Shown: piece by piece, positions 38,594 to 49,800 of the stretch
Layout of the letters: each line of letters starts with the position of its first letter
Numbering within the stretch: position 1 is the stretch's first letter
DNA from: Phorcus lineatus
Taxonomy: Eukaryota > Mollusca > Gastropoda > Trochida > Trochidae
Length of the DNA stretch: 64,000 nt
Direction: 5' to 3'
Assembly (NCBI GenBank): GCA_921293015.1
Contig: OV121086.1
Span: 47,075,402-47,139,401, forward strand
Made by a program: the position numbers and the translations under genes
The notes under the pieces: model-generated
What the model was told of the DNA's origin: nothing
Databases searched by the model: none
Seen by the model: the letters and a program-made list of their open reading frames with translations, nothing else

Positions 38594-41500
38594 TTATTTA
38601 TGAGGAGATTTCTTTTTCAGTATAGCTATTTTTGGCTTGGTTACAATTTCAATAGGTATATAGTAATTGAAATTAAATGCAATTTTATGATAGCCCGGAA
38701 CCTTTATCAGTAGATTGTGAGTCTTCTTGTAAGGTATCAATTCAGATTCGTCTTCAGATTCTAAGCCAATCAGAAGATGAGTAAAATTATTCAATTCCTG
38801 GCCACCAGGTGTCAGTCCTTCTGTTTTGTTGAATCTGAAATAAATCCAAATTCGTTATCAACACTTGACCAATTACAATAATTTTGGAACTGGTAATCTT
38901 TGCTCTATGATTTTTTTTTATATTAAACAGAAAAGAAGCGTGAAAACTTTCAAACAATACTGTAAATGCACCTTTTCACTATTTTATAGTAACCATACAT
39001 TCAGGCCTATAAAAGAAAAAGTCAAATCACACCGAAAAGGAGCATATCATACATGAAATCCCATCACATTGTGCAAAATGCAAGACTCGATACAACACTA
39101 TAATTGCGCACACGCAGGATCACCAACTAAACAAGACATCTCCCTAATGTATTAACAATAAGTGATTTCTTATCAACTATCCATAATCAAATTATCAATT
39201 CTCTATTCATAACCTTCTTGATAACGTTGTTAGTATATACACCGAAACTTCGCATTCCTGCAATAAAGAAGTTGTAAATCCATAGAACTTGTTCTCTGAT
39301 AGGATTGCATAGCCTTTTTGAAGGTGTTACGCAAAAATAAATGATGCATAAAAAAAAGCATGAATCAGAGTTGCCATATGTTTTCTCCACATTTGTACCA
39401 AGAAGTATTTGTAGACCACCAGTTCATATCTTCAAAAATTTTAATTTAAATTGATGGAAGGCAGTGCTTCATTAAGTAAGTATGAACTATGAAATAAGAA
39501 ATATAATACAATTCAACAAATAGAAACAACTGCTACTTACTTCCACTTGGGCTTTGTTTCTGTGAAGCGGGTGATCCCAGTCTGGGCCGAGAAAACGTCA
39601 ATGTGTAGATTGACATCTGTAAATATATAGCCTATAGTTGGTGTAGTAACTGCAGCTATGATTTTCCAAGTCTACGTATGAACAATACTTTCTCTATTTT
39701 CCTTAAATACACTTTGTTACTTATGATGAACTGTATTATAGGTAGCAGTGCTAAAGTATTTGCTACAACTAAAAAGAGAATTTCACCATTGTTACTGGGC
39801 CTGTGAATCCAAACCTATCCCATTCCCTTAAAAGGTACAATATTAGAACAATATTGAATCAACTTTTGCAAATGCTACAGTTATGGGGTTAACATAACAG
39901 CAATGAGATTGGTTTACAGGGCCTTGATTTTTGTAGCTCTCTTAAGACCAAGTTTGTTGTTAGTGACATCCATTTACATTGGCTAATGACTATTTTAGCA
40001 CTAAGAGAGCTATGAAAATCTAGGCCCTGAATTGGGCATCCAGTTTCAAGGTTCGAAGCCAACACACTCTCCTTGATATTGTGACTTGTGAGTGTGACCT
40101 GCTTATTGATATTTAAGACAAAATGAGGCACACTTCAAAAGTCTTTATGAAATGCAATACATTAGAAATGAAGTTTATTTTTCAACTTTTTTCAACTGGA
40201 AATAAAATTGCAAACAATGATAGCTGGGGTAATTTTGAAGATGTAGTGGTGTAAGATGACATGAAACAGCTTGCTAATGTCTTTCCTAGTGATTACTCAT
40301 TTTCTACCCACAGATGTAAATTCAGTCATAAAATCCTACATTTCTTTCTGTTCCAATATGGGCCTTTCTCAGGCCAGAAAGAAGCCTGATTGGAAGCAAT
40401 AAAAGTTAGTTTTGCAATCAGGACTCCGATTCAGAAGTAATTGTTTGCAAAGCCTTGGTCAGTTTCGTATGCTTTGGAAAAATTATAATTATTCTAATAC
40501 AAACTGCACTACCAAGTTTTCTTGACAGATTTCACATTTTATAAGGTAAAAAAAATGGCTTAGTCTCACTAGCAGCAAGCCTTTCATTCAAAAAGTGGTT
40601 TCATTGCCAGCAAATTTGTGTTGCCGTGTATTGCATTTAAGAGAATCTCTCGGAAGCCTGAGAACTGTTTGTATAAGAACAGAGGTTAGTGTTGTATTCA
40701 ATGAGAGAATGGCAATTACTGAACTTACCTTCGTCAACCTCGATGTGATGCAGAACAAGCATTGCCAGACCTCCAGGATAGTTCTTGTGAGAGATGTAGA
40801 GAAACCCTGCCGTGGAGCACAGGTTGCCAAGCAACAGGCAGGAGCTGCCCAACGCCAACATGAACCGTGTCATGGATTTAGACTGGTTCTGCCATCTGTA
40901 ATCGATGTTATATATTTACAAATGTCAATTTTTTGTTGCGAATGACACTTGACGAAGTTTGAAGGATATAAAGAGATGTTTTACTTCAAACAAGAATAAG
41001 ACATGAGCTTTATCCTTTATTGTTTCCTTGTTCTATATGCTCTTTCTTACTTTCTTACATTATGGATCATGGTGGGATTCAGGCATCATGTTCTTGTTAT
41101 TCCTTTGCAATCTGAATAAAATTTATTCTGTTCCAAGGAATAAAGGTTTGAAAACATTGTGAATACATTCTCTATCATTCGGGGATTTCCTTTGGTTTAA
41201 GAACAACCTGTACACTTTCATGTTGTTACATAAAAGCTCACTTATTCAGTCACTGTTTTTGACTTAGTTTTGTCCACTTGTAGTATTAAAACATATGTGC
41301 TAATATGGGCTGTTGCTGGACAATGTGGAGAAAAAATGCCCAATGAAGTTTGTTTGATGGTAACGGCAATAACCTGATTTTTCCCTGTGGAACACTGTTC
41401 ATTTTAACTAGACTATTTCATTACCGAGATGATGACATCTTACAATCAAAAGCTCATTCATGTTTATTTGAAATCTTGGATCATGTCTGCCATTTCCTAA

Positions 41501-44500
41501 TTGCTACTGCAAAATAATCATGATGGTTTTTCACCACCAAAAATCAATATCATAAATGTTTATACATTCCCTTGGGTACACACCTTATTTCATGAGATTA
41601 ATGTTAATTACCTTCCAGATATCCATATGATAAATATTCTTACATTCCTATAGGCAAACAAGTTATTTATCAAAATAATCATCCTTTTTTCCTAGAACAA
41701 TATCATACCTAGAATGTGTAGCACAGTGGTGTAGTGAATAGCATTATGGCCTCTCATGCCAATAGTCTCGGTTTGAATCCTGGCTGAGGCAACGAACATT
41801 AGTTATCTGGGCACTATGTTGTGTCCCTAGGCAAGACACTCCATCAACATTACGCTTAATCTACCAAGTTGTACAAATGGGTACCTGAACACAGGAATGT
41901 CATTCAGAGATCCCAATAAAGTTTGATACTCACAACTTGGAGAGTGCACAAGCAGCGGCCACATTCAGGACTGGGAACACGTAGATGATGAACCGCAGCT
42001 CCTTGTGTGGAAGGAAAGAGTAGAGGAGGACGAAGGTCAAGGTCGGCCAGAGGAGCGTCCACACTTGCCGCGTGAGGTAGAGACCGACAGGGATGAGCAC
42101 TATAGTAAAGGAGAGTGCCCGCGGTAGGGCTGAGTAGAAGTACCATCCAAATGGGAGGGTCGTGATGTGTCAAGGAAACTCGTTTGAAAAGTTAACTAAA
42201 GCCTATTCTATGACATATCAAGAAGCACAATTAGCTTATGGTTATAATCATTGACAGCACCACTAACGCAATTGACAAGGATACTCCCCAGTCAGAGCTC
42301 TTGTTGAGGACGGTGTTGTACCAGAACACCTCCCCCTCAGGCCACACCAGCCTCCCCCAGAACACTGAGTCCACGCACACCGTCAAACCTGGGGGACAAA
42401 TACCAGTGTTCTTTGTATAAATAGATCAGAGAAAGGTTGAGTATCAGTACCAATAATCTTTGATGAAATCAGTCAGTGCAATTATAACAATCTGTGTAAA
42501 TTTTGTGTCCCTGTAATCTTTGTAATCAATAGGCAGCAAATTATATCAATCTCATTGAAATAAGATCTACCTATCACTCGCATTTATTTTTGTTCTACAC
42601 AACTTCAGGTGTGCTATTCTTAGATCAATTGTATTCTAAATATTAGGAATCCCAACAGAGTTGCTTCAAGCTGAATGCCTGAGATTGACAAAGAGCAAAG
42701 TAAGTATAAGGATAAAAGGAATTAAATTTGGATATTATTTTAATGAGATTGAAAATCATATGGTTATCCTTATAAGATTAGTGTCTATTTCCATTGTGCA
42801 GCCACTTGATAAACGACCAGGAAATCTTTGTTTTCATCACCTACTTTGCATATTTCAGTAAGAATAGAGTATATGTTTTTGTGCTTACTAATGTCACAAC
42901 ATAATCTCCAATTCTCTTCAAGTTATAACATAATGTCCTGAAAGAATTCATCTTTGTACCAAACAACTGAAGAAGTTTTATGCAAATACAACACAATATT
43001 GGACAAAATTGAAATGGTCAAATTCACTTTAAATGGTAACCATAAAGTACAGTTTCAATTATAGAAGGATCTTTGAGTGTTTACCAAGCAGTACAGGTCC
43101 TGCTACAATGACAGTGGAGAACAATTTTTTGATTGGCATCCGACCAGCAAAGAGATCAGCCAATAGGATGAGACCGAGGTATAGCGCCAGTTCTGCACGG
43201 AACAGAATAATGGCTGCTCCAGACCACCAAAGGAATCGTGTGTGTTGTTGCTTCAACCAGCTTGTTAGTGCTTGCAACACTTGAAAGAAAAATGAGAAAA
43301 CTTCACTTTTACGTCCATTATTGTTTTATTTATTACAGAAATGTTAAACTGATATGATGGAATTCATTATCATTTATCCCAAGGGGTTAAATGGTACACT
43401 TGAGATTTGGTTTGATATTTTTTTTTGGAGAAAGCCTTTGTTTTGTTACATTTTCAGTCGGTACAGAACAAACAACAAACTAAATAGAAACAAAACATAT
43501 GAATGTAAAATAGAAATATCTAAAATACTGAATAAAACTAGATAATGAAAATATCGCAAAACATGCCACACAATATAAAAAGAAGAACAGTGCATGTGCG
43601 TATGGAATGCAAAGTACCTTTGGTCAACTGATGTAGCTTCCAGTTAATAGGTTTCATCCCTAATTATTTTATCATTTAATGAATGAGTAAACACTTTTCA
43701 TGAAGTACTAAGTTTACTATTTATGTTTAAGAATATCATCCTTAATAGTTTTGAATGGGTAGACTACAAGATATAGAAGATGACTCACCGAGTGCGAGAG
43801 CAAATACATTAGGAAGAGTCCTGGACATGTAGAACATGAGATGGAACTGGGTCACCGTGACCAGGATCAGCCAGAACTTGACCCCCGGACCCATCCGCGC
43901 CTGGATTGCTCGGCAGAACATCAGGAAACTGATTGACAGAACCAGCCCCAAACATCCACGGACTGAAAGAACAAAATTGTCATCATACTTAGAGTCAAGA
44001 ACAAAAAGTGTCATAATCCGTACTTCTCGCTTGATGGGAATAAAAGTTGGTATGTTTTAGTTAAATCCTGTTTGCATTATAACAGAGGATCTAGGATGTT
44101 CTAAATGAGATAATTTAACTAAGTTGCCTACCTAATTCATTGTAAATCAAATAAATTTGAATCCATCTGTTTGCAACTCTAGATGAGGGTTTATTGTCAA
44201 CTATTCCAGGATAAGTCAACAGTTTTCCCACACTTAATCAAATGTTCAGCAAACAAACAAATGTCACAAACAGTTTAAACAACCCTCTGCCTTTAGAAAA
44301 TCAAGTTGAAGAAGGAGTGTACATGGTTTGTGAAAGCCATGGGAATAGTTTGTTATTCTAAGTAATGAAAGGTGTTCAGATTAACATGGTCGCCACTCAA
44401 TTTTGGCCTTGTATCGGACACTGTGTGAACAACTACGGATCAAGTCACGTAATGAGATGTTTTGGCCTCTAGAGTAAATATAAAGTACATCTTAAAGTAC

Positions 44501-45304
44501 TTTCATTTTAAATGGCCAATTTAAAAAAGTATAATTAGCAAAAATTGTGAAACAGCCCCTTTATACAATATCATGGATAACTGAGTCACATAAGAAATAC
44601 ATTTAAGATTCTCCAACTTAAATTCATCAAAAAGTCTACACACCGACATACTGGTGGAAGAGTTTGCTGGCGTCCATTAGCTTCAGGAGCTGTGTCCAGG
44701 GGGCGGCCAGACCGGACACAACCAGCGGGCCCAGGAACGTCCGTGGGACAACACCGGGGAACTCCAGGTGGTCATACTGTTACATAATGTTGCTTTTAGA
44801 ATTGATTGTAAAGCTGTGGAGGATGGAATACACATAGATTTTCATTACAAGCTAACAATCATGAAAGCTACTTTGGCCAAAATTTTGAAAAGGGACATGA
44901 TTGTATCAGCTATGGATTACTGTTGAAAATCCATAAATCCTTGAACAAAGAAATGTAAATAAGTGTGACTTGGACATGATAAATAACCATGTTTGTCCCT
45001 GGAACTTGACATACATGCACCGATATTTGTATCAGCTTTGAAAATCAACTTTTTCAACAACTAAACTTTATCTTATAAATACTTTATATTATTATTCATT
45101 GCATCAACAATTTCTTTGTGCCTTTTGCATCTTGTGGAACTATTATTGTGGTGTGTAATGATGGTAACTGCTGACCTTGCTGAGGTCGAGTCGATGATTG
45201 AGGATGTCGTGAATGGCCTGGATGTTGAAGCTCTCCTCCACCTTGGTGTATGGACAGAACATAAGGTGGATCGACATCAGCAGAGGGACGAGGAACTCAG
45301 CCAT
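38594..45304 (-). CDS. ALG12: ALG12: ER dolichyl-P-Man alpha-1,6-mannosyltransferase
   Basis: Nine coding exons (minus): 45176-45304, 44644-44776, 43789-43962, 43085-43279, 42285-42388, 41934-42160, 40729-40895, 39541-39616, 38594-38834; 481 residues (human 488). Family landmarks: [17 protein letters not shown] near the N-terminus, holding the conserved acidic loop of GT-C enzymes; [52 protein letters not shown]; and the GT22 signature [17 protein letters not shown]. Several hydrophobic stretches fit a polytopic ER membrane protein. By homology it adds the eighth mannose, alpha-1,6-linked, to the lumenal lipid-linked oligosaccharide using dolichol-phosphate-mannose. All junctions are GT-AG and in frame except intron 5 (42161-42284), which looks U12-type and lacks a terminal AG. 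The extreme C-terminus (ending KKKSPHK) is lysine-rich; whether it acts as an ER-retention tail is inference. An acceptor just upstream of the ATG implies a separate 5' noncoding exon. Confidence 0.95.
39917..40029. mobile_element. 113-bp MITE with CAGGGCC ends
   Basis: The terminal inverted repeats of about 32 nt begin CAGGGCCTTGATTTTTGTAG and (right, inverted) CAGGGCCTAGATTTTCATAG, both continuing into CTCTCTTA. CAGGG ends are usual for hAT elements. No clear target duplication. In ALG12 intron 7. Confidence 0.65.
41717..41905 (+). mobile_element. tRNA-derived SINE, 3'-truncated copy
   Basis: Aligns with the SINE at 27066: TGGCCTCTCATGC, a B box CGGTTTGAATCC, TTGTGTCCCTAGGCAAGACA and GGGTACCTGAA. 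The 3' part is missing or unrecognisable. Lies 28 bp from the donor of ALG12 exon 6. Confidence 0.8.
42161..42284 (-). other. ALG12: Candidate U12-type (minor spliceosome) intron in ALG12
   Basis: Exon 5 is followed on the minus strand by GTATCCTT, the consensus U12 5' splice site. Near the 3' end is TTTCCTTGAC, a near-perfect U12 branch-point sequence, ending about 8 nt before the next exon. No AG occurs between the branch point and the codon that must resume the frame (ACC at 42160, leading into WYFYSALPR). The 3' end therefore reads CAC|G or CACG|. The intron is short, 124 nt. Confidence 0.65.
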
Positions 45305-45878
45305 TGTTCTGTGCTGTTAGATCATCGTCATTGTTACCATGAATTGTAAACACTACTCTGATGAGCACAACCTTAACTTTTATGAATATCTTCTTTCCTA
45401 CTATAGATAGGAATGATAAAAAAACTTTGGATGCACAATACATTCATTACTGAATTTCTGAAGGACTTTTCAATACACTTATCTGAAAATATCTTATCTA
45501 AAACACTAAATTTATGACCATTTTACATCACATTTGGGAGAATCTTAGTTGTAAACAGGGTCCTACACTCTGAATACACCGTCACTAAAAAATATCTAAT
45601 TTGTAATAACCTAATGCACAAAACAAAAACCAGACAATGACTCAAAACATAATTTTTGAAACTTATTTGTAACAGACATAACAAAAAATATAGGTTGGTG
45701 TGCTTAGTAGGTGACTATAAGGTCATTTAACTAATATGAATGTAAAGGACGTTGAATGTCTTAACATATATATAAGGCCCAAGAAAATGTCATAGTTTTG
45801 GAATTTAAGAGATAAAGTTGAAACTTAATTTTTTAAATAGGCAATTTGAACTTAACACAGGTCATGTGATATTGGAGC

Positions 45879-46070
45879 AACTATAGAATTGGTTCGCCAC
45901 CTAAAATACATATCCTAAACCTAATGCTAACCCTAACCCTAACAGTAACACTAACCCTTAACCTATAAGTGAAAGGGAAATAAAATTGGAGATGTTATAT
46001 AGAAGAAAACATAGACATATAGGTATGAACAGTTGTAAGAAAATTGGTGGCGAACCAATTCTATATAGTT
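45879..46070. mobile_element. MITE carrying a telomere-like (CTAACC)n core
   Basis: Inverted ends: left 45879-45901 and right 46046-46070 are complementary over the full 23 nt (GGTGGCGAACCAATTC core), differing by a 2-bp TA indel. Between them is CTAACCCTAACCCTAACAG with degenerate neighbours (about 45915-45962). In the 5' intron of ALG12. Confidence 0.75.
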
Positions 46071-46507
46071 ATACCCTGATATTTTGGCTCTATTTAAGCC
46101 ACACATAAAATTCATGAAACATACTCTTTAACTTGTCACTTTAACTTGATCTGCTCAAAGTTTTCATTAAACAGCTATTCATTTTCTGTAAAAAAAAAAA
46201 TAACAGGATTTTTCCACAAAGGAAACTTTTGGCGAAAGATTCTACAATTCAAAAACCAGACGCTGTCAACAAGTTGCAACTGTCGAACAAAAACATAAAT
46301 TACATCGTGTATTTGAATTTGAAGAAAGATTTCTTGCACACTACAATAATATCATTCTTTAAGAAAAATAATCATTCCGTACACTCAATATAGACAATAT
46401 ACCATATTGCTTCAATAATTCGCCTTTTGATACAACATTAATCAAATTTCACGAACCTTAAAACAAATTATCAACAGTAAAATAAATATTTATCAACACG
46501 TACGTAC

Positions 46508-46600
46508 CTATTTATGAGCTCCTGCGTCGAACTCATCAATAAACTAGAGTTCTCTCGATGTTGACGTTCTTCTCATGGGCGCAGACATGTTGGGTTTCTT
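46508..46600 (-). other. ALG12: Probable 5' noncoding exon of ALG12
   Basis: On the minus strand a consensus donor (ATAG|GTACGT, exon end 46508) follows a segment rich in CG dinucleotides. The first coding exon has an acceptor (CTAACAG) 12 bp before its ATG, so an upstream exon is needed. The leader holds short upstream ATGs, one of which (ATGAGAAGAACG...) ends at a TAG within the exon. The 5' boundary is approximate. Confidence 0.5.
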
Positions 46601-46866
46601 CCATAATTTGAATCAATATACAAAACTTTATGAAACGCAAGTAAACGTCAAAATATACAATATGTGTTTATTTTATCCCTACCCCTACTTATTATCCAAT
46701 TCTATAGCTAACCAATATTTTTTATCTTGTAAAATTAAAGTTTAATGATAATTCTATTTTTCATTTCGTTTATCAAGTATACGTTTCGCTTCCTAATATA
46801 TTCTGCGATCCGTGTTTTTGGTACATTAAAGTGCCTCGTTTTCATATGAAAACATTAGGCAGCAAA
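46601..46866. promoter_or_regulatory. Shared promoter region between ALG12 and GRIPAP1
   Basis: This interval lies between the probable 5' noncoding exon of ALG12 (minus) and the GRIPAP1 start codon. It is AT-rich apart from the GRIPAP1 proximal part. The GRIPAP1 start is in an AAAATGGCG context like that of ASZ1. Exact transcription starts cannot be read from the sequence. Confidence 0.5.
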
Positions 46867-49800
46867 ATGGCGTCTGCCTTGTCAGAAGAGGAGTTTCATC
46901 GTATGCAGGTAAATATTGAACATATTGACCTAAAAGAATACTGGTTTACAATGACAACAGTGGGAAAGACAAGTTCTTAAACCAAATAATGTGTTGTTGG
47001 GAAAAAGGGGCGTGTCATTTTTAGCATTGGCATTTGAAATAATTCTCCCAAAATGATGAATGAAAACATCCACCTACTACACAGTACCATGTTTGTATTT
47101 TGTTGTAGAATCTGCAAAATAGAAAGTAATATAGTATTTAAAAAAATGAAAACACTAATTCAAAACAATACATTGTGGACTGCAGTTTTTAAAGAGCCAC
47201 TCAGTGAATTGCTGGAATCATATATGCCAAACTTAATCAATGGTTTCATTTGATGGCGAAGTATCGACTGTTACCAAAAAGACACATTTTAAAGCTTATT
47301 GTTTTTTACAGTGACAATATGAAGGTAGAACGTCGCAATTACGATCGAAAACCGGACAGTGGCATGCGTCAAACGTAATTTTGGAGACTTATCTAAAACA
47401 GCCAGGAGGGCAGTTAGGAGTTGATAGTGTTTGTTAGGTTACATAACTAGTATCCATGTATATTGGACGCGATATGTAGACCTCTGTGTATTTATAAGGC
47501 TGTTTTTAGATTTTCATGGAAAACCAGTATTTGTCAAAGTTAAGATGTTTTGATCTTTTATCACCACATATGACATTTAGGTTCGTATCAAAGGTAAATA
47601 ACATGTTATGAAAATTGCGGAGTGGCTCTTTAACAGAGTAATAGTTTCTGGAACTAAGTCAAAATGATCGTAATCGTTTTTGGTGATAGTTCCTTTTATC
47701 ATATCATCTTTAGACTAAAATTGAGTCTATGAAAAAAAATTATAATTTACTGTTCCTTCATCCATAATAGTTTTATTTTTGGGCTCCTTATTTCATATAT
47801 TCAGTCAATCTAGACTTGCTGCCTGTGAACCTAGACTGTATTAAAGGCTCCTTTTCTATACACAGTCATGAAGCAGGACTATATCATCTTATGATCTTTC
47901 CTTTTTTTTCAGTTACAGCTAATAGAGCTGAGAACAGCAAACTATGAACAAGATGGAAAAATCAAGAAGATGGAAAGAGGTGGGACTGTGTTCATAATAC
48001 ATCATATATGATAAAGAATTATTTGTGATGGCTACACATTTTAAATTTAGAGTCCAAAGGTGTATTAGCCTCCCTCAAATTTGGTTCAAGTAGGATTGAG
48101 GGTTTTTGGCAATAATAATGAGACATTTAACTTCAATCAACACAAGTATTTAAAGATAAACCTGTAAGTTTCCAAATAACCAACCCATCAGGCAATTTGA
48201 TGTTGGTTTAATGTCATATATTGACGTTGCAATAACATTGAATTATATTAGGAGGAGAAATTTGCAGAAACATCAAAATCTGACGTTCATTAAAAGTTGA
48301 TATCATAAGTTGATATCGGTTGGTATTATGATGTTTTTATGCAAAAGTCTTACACTAAAGCGGTGCTAATTATTTTCACCTACTGACTAGCAAGCAGTTA
48401 TTGTTCTGTAACATTTATTGCATTCTCCTCGTTGTAAGGCAATTAAGGAATCTTTCATTTTCAGTCATGTTATTTTGCACTAAACAACTTATCCCTCCTA
48501 CATAATTCCTACAATTTTATTTTCCACATGGTAGTGTTGTGTTACTGTTTCAAAGCGAATATGGTAAGAAATGTCATTATCAAAAGTGATATATACAATA
48601 TGGCTGGCTATTTTAAGCCTTCACACACAACTACTGCTTTTGAATAAGAGAAAAAAATAAAAATACTACAGACATATATATATCTCAGATGATACAATAT
48701 AACATTTTAGATAACTTTATTTTCAATGATTATAAAAATTTGGCTACAAAAGTTAAACTCTATTGTAGCCGCTTGGTCCTCGCTAAACAGCTTGGTTGCT
48801 GTCAAGGTCATTTAGCTTGTCAGTTTGACAATCTCTCAATTGGCCTTTTTGATGAAGACAACTTAAGTCAAAATGATAAATTCAGATATGTCGTGGATGG
48901 AAGTTTATTAAATTTTAATTCCAGGGACATTTTGCAAGTGTTTCAAGAGTGAATTCTGAATTGATGCCGCATATTATCAATAACTGTTATGGTGATAATA
49001 TAGCAATGGAATTCATGTTATAAGGCCAACTTTTTTAATTCATACAATTACAATTTTTCATTGTATGTATATATTGTTCTCATTGATAATATAATTAATT
49101 GGATTAATCACTGAAAATTGGTTGAACAACATTCTGACCTGAAATCAACAAAATTTCTTTTATTAACCAACATTTATTTCAATGTTACCTGCTCAGACAG
49201 ACACCATCTTCGATTGATTTGAATGCAAATATGAAACAAATTTTGAAAAAGTATTTTGATAAAGTAAGCTTCTGATCCCAAACTTCAACGAAGGAAGACC
49301 TCCCACAGGCTTGACTAATGATACAGATGGTTGGATGGATAACATCAGTGAGAAGGGAACCAGAATGTTTGCTGATTCTTTAGCTTTTTAATGTGGGTTC
49401 AATAGATCAAGATTTATGTCTATGTATAATCTTAAAACTTTATATTTACAGAGCTGGCAGGTGTTGGTGACAGAAATGAATCTTTGGAAAAAGAACTAAA
49501 CAAAGCTAATAAGGTTTGTCAAATCTGATTGGTATCATAGAATAATTAGCAATATCATTGACCAATCATAAAGAAATCACAATCAACTCAAAAGAGTAGA
49601 GTGAAATCAGTCAAACATTTTTCAAAGATGTTTAAAAAGATGAGCAATAGATAAGATAAGATAATCTTTATTGTCACAAAAGGGAAATTTGTTTTGTATA
49701 ATTTCAATTCTCCAGAAATGTGATGAAAACTAATCACATGATATTCAAAAATAATTCATGTCAAAACAGTTAACATAGACTAGGATAGATAATATTAGAT

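Noticed and set aside
40588-40945. Overlapping open frames of 80-116 codons on both strands
   Set aside because: They are shadows of ALG12 exon 7, apart from the 78-codon frame that contains the true exon sequence.
41904-42173. 89-codon minus-strand frame beginning MTHHDPPIW
   Set aside because: It is an alternative frame over ALG12 exon 6; the real frame reads WYFYSALPR and LPHKELRF.
45915-45962. Interstitial telomere as a chromosome-fusion scar
   Set aside because: The few CTAACC units lie entirely within inverted repeats of a small MITE, which explains them better.
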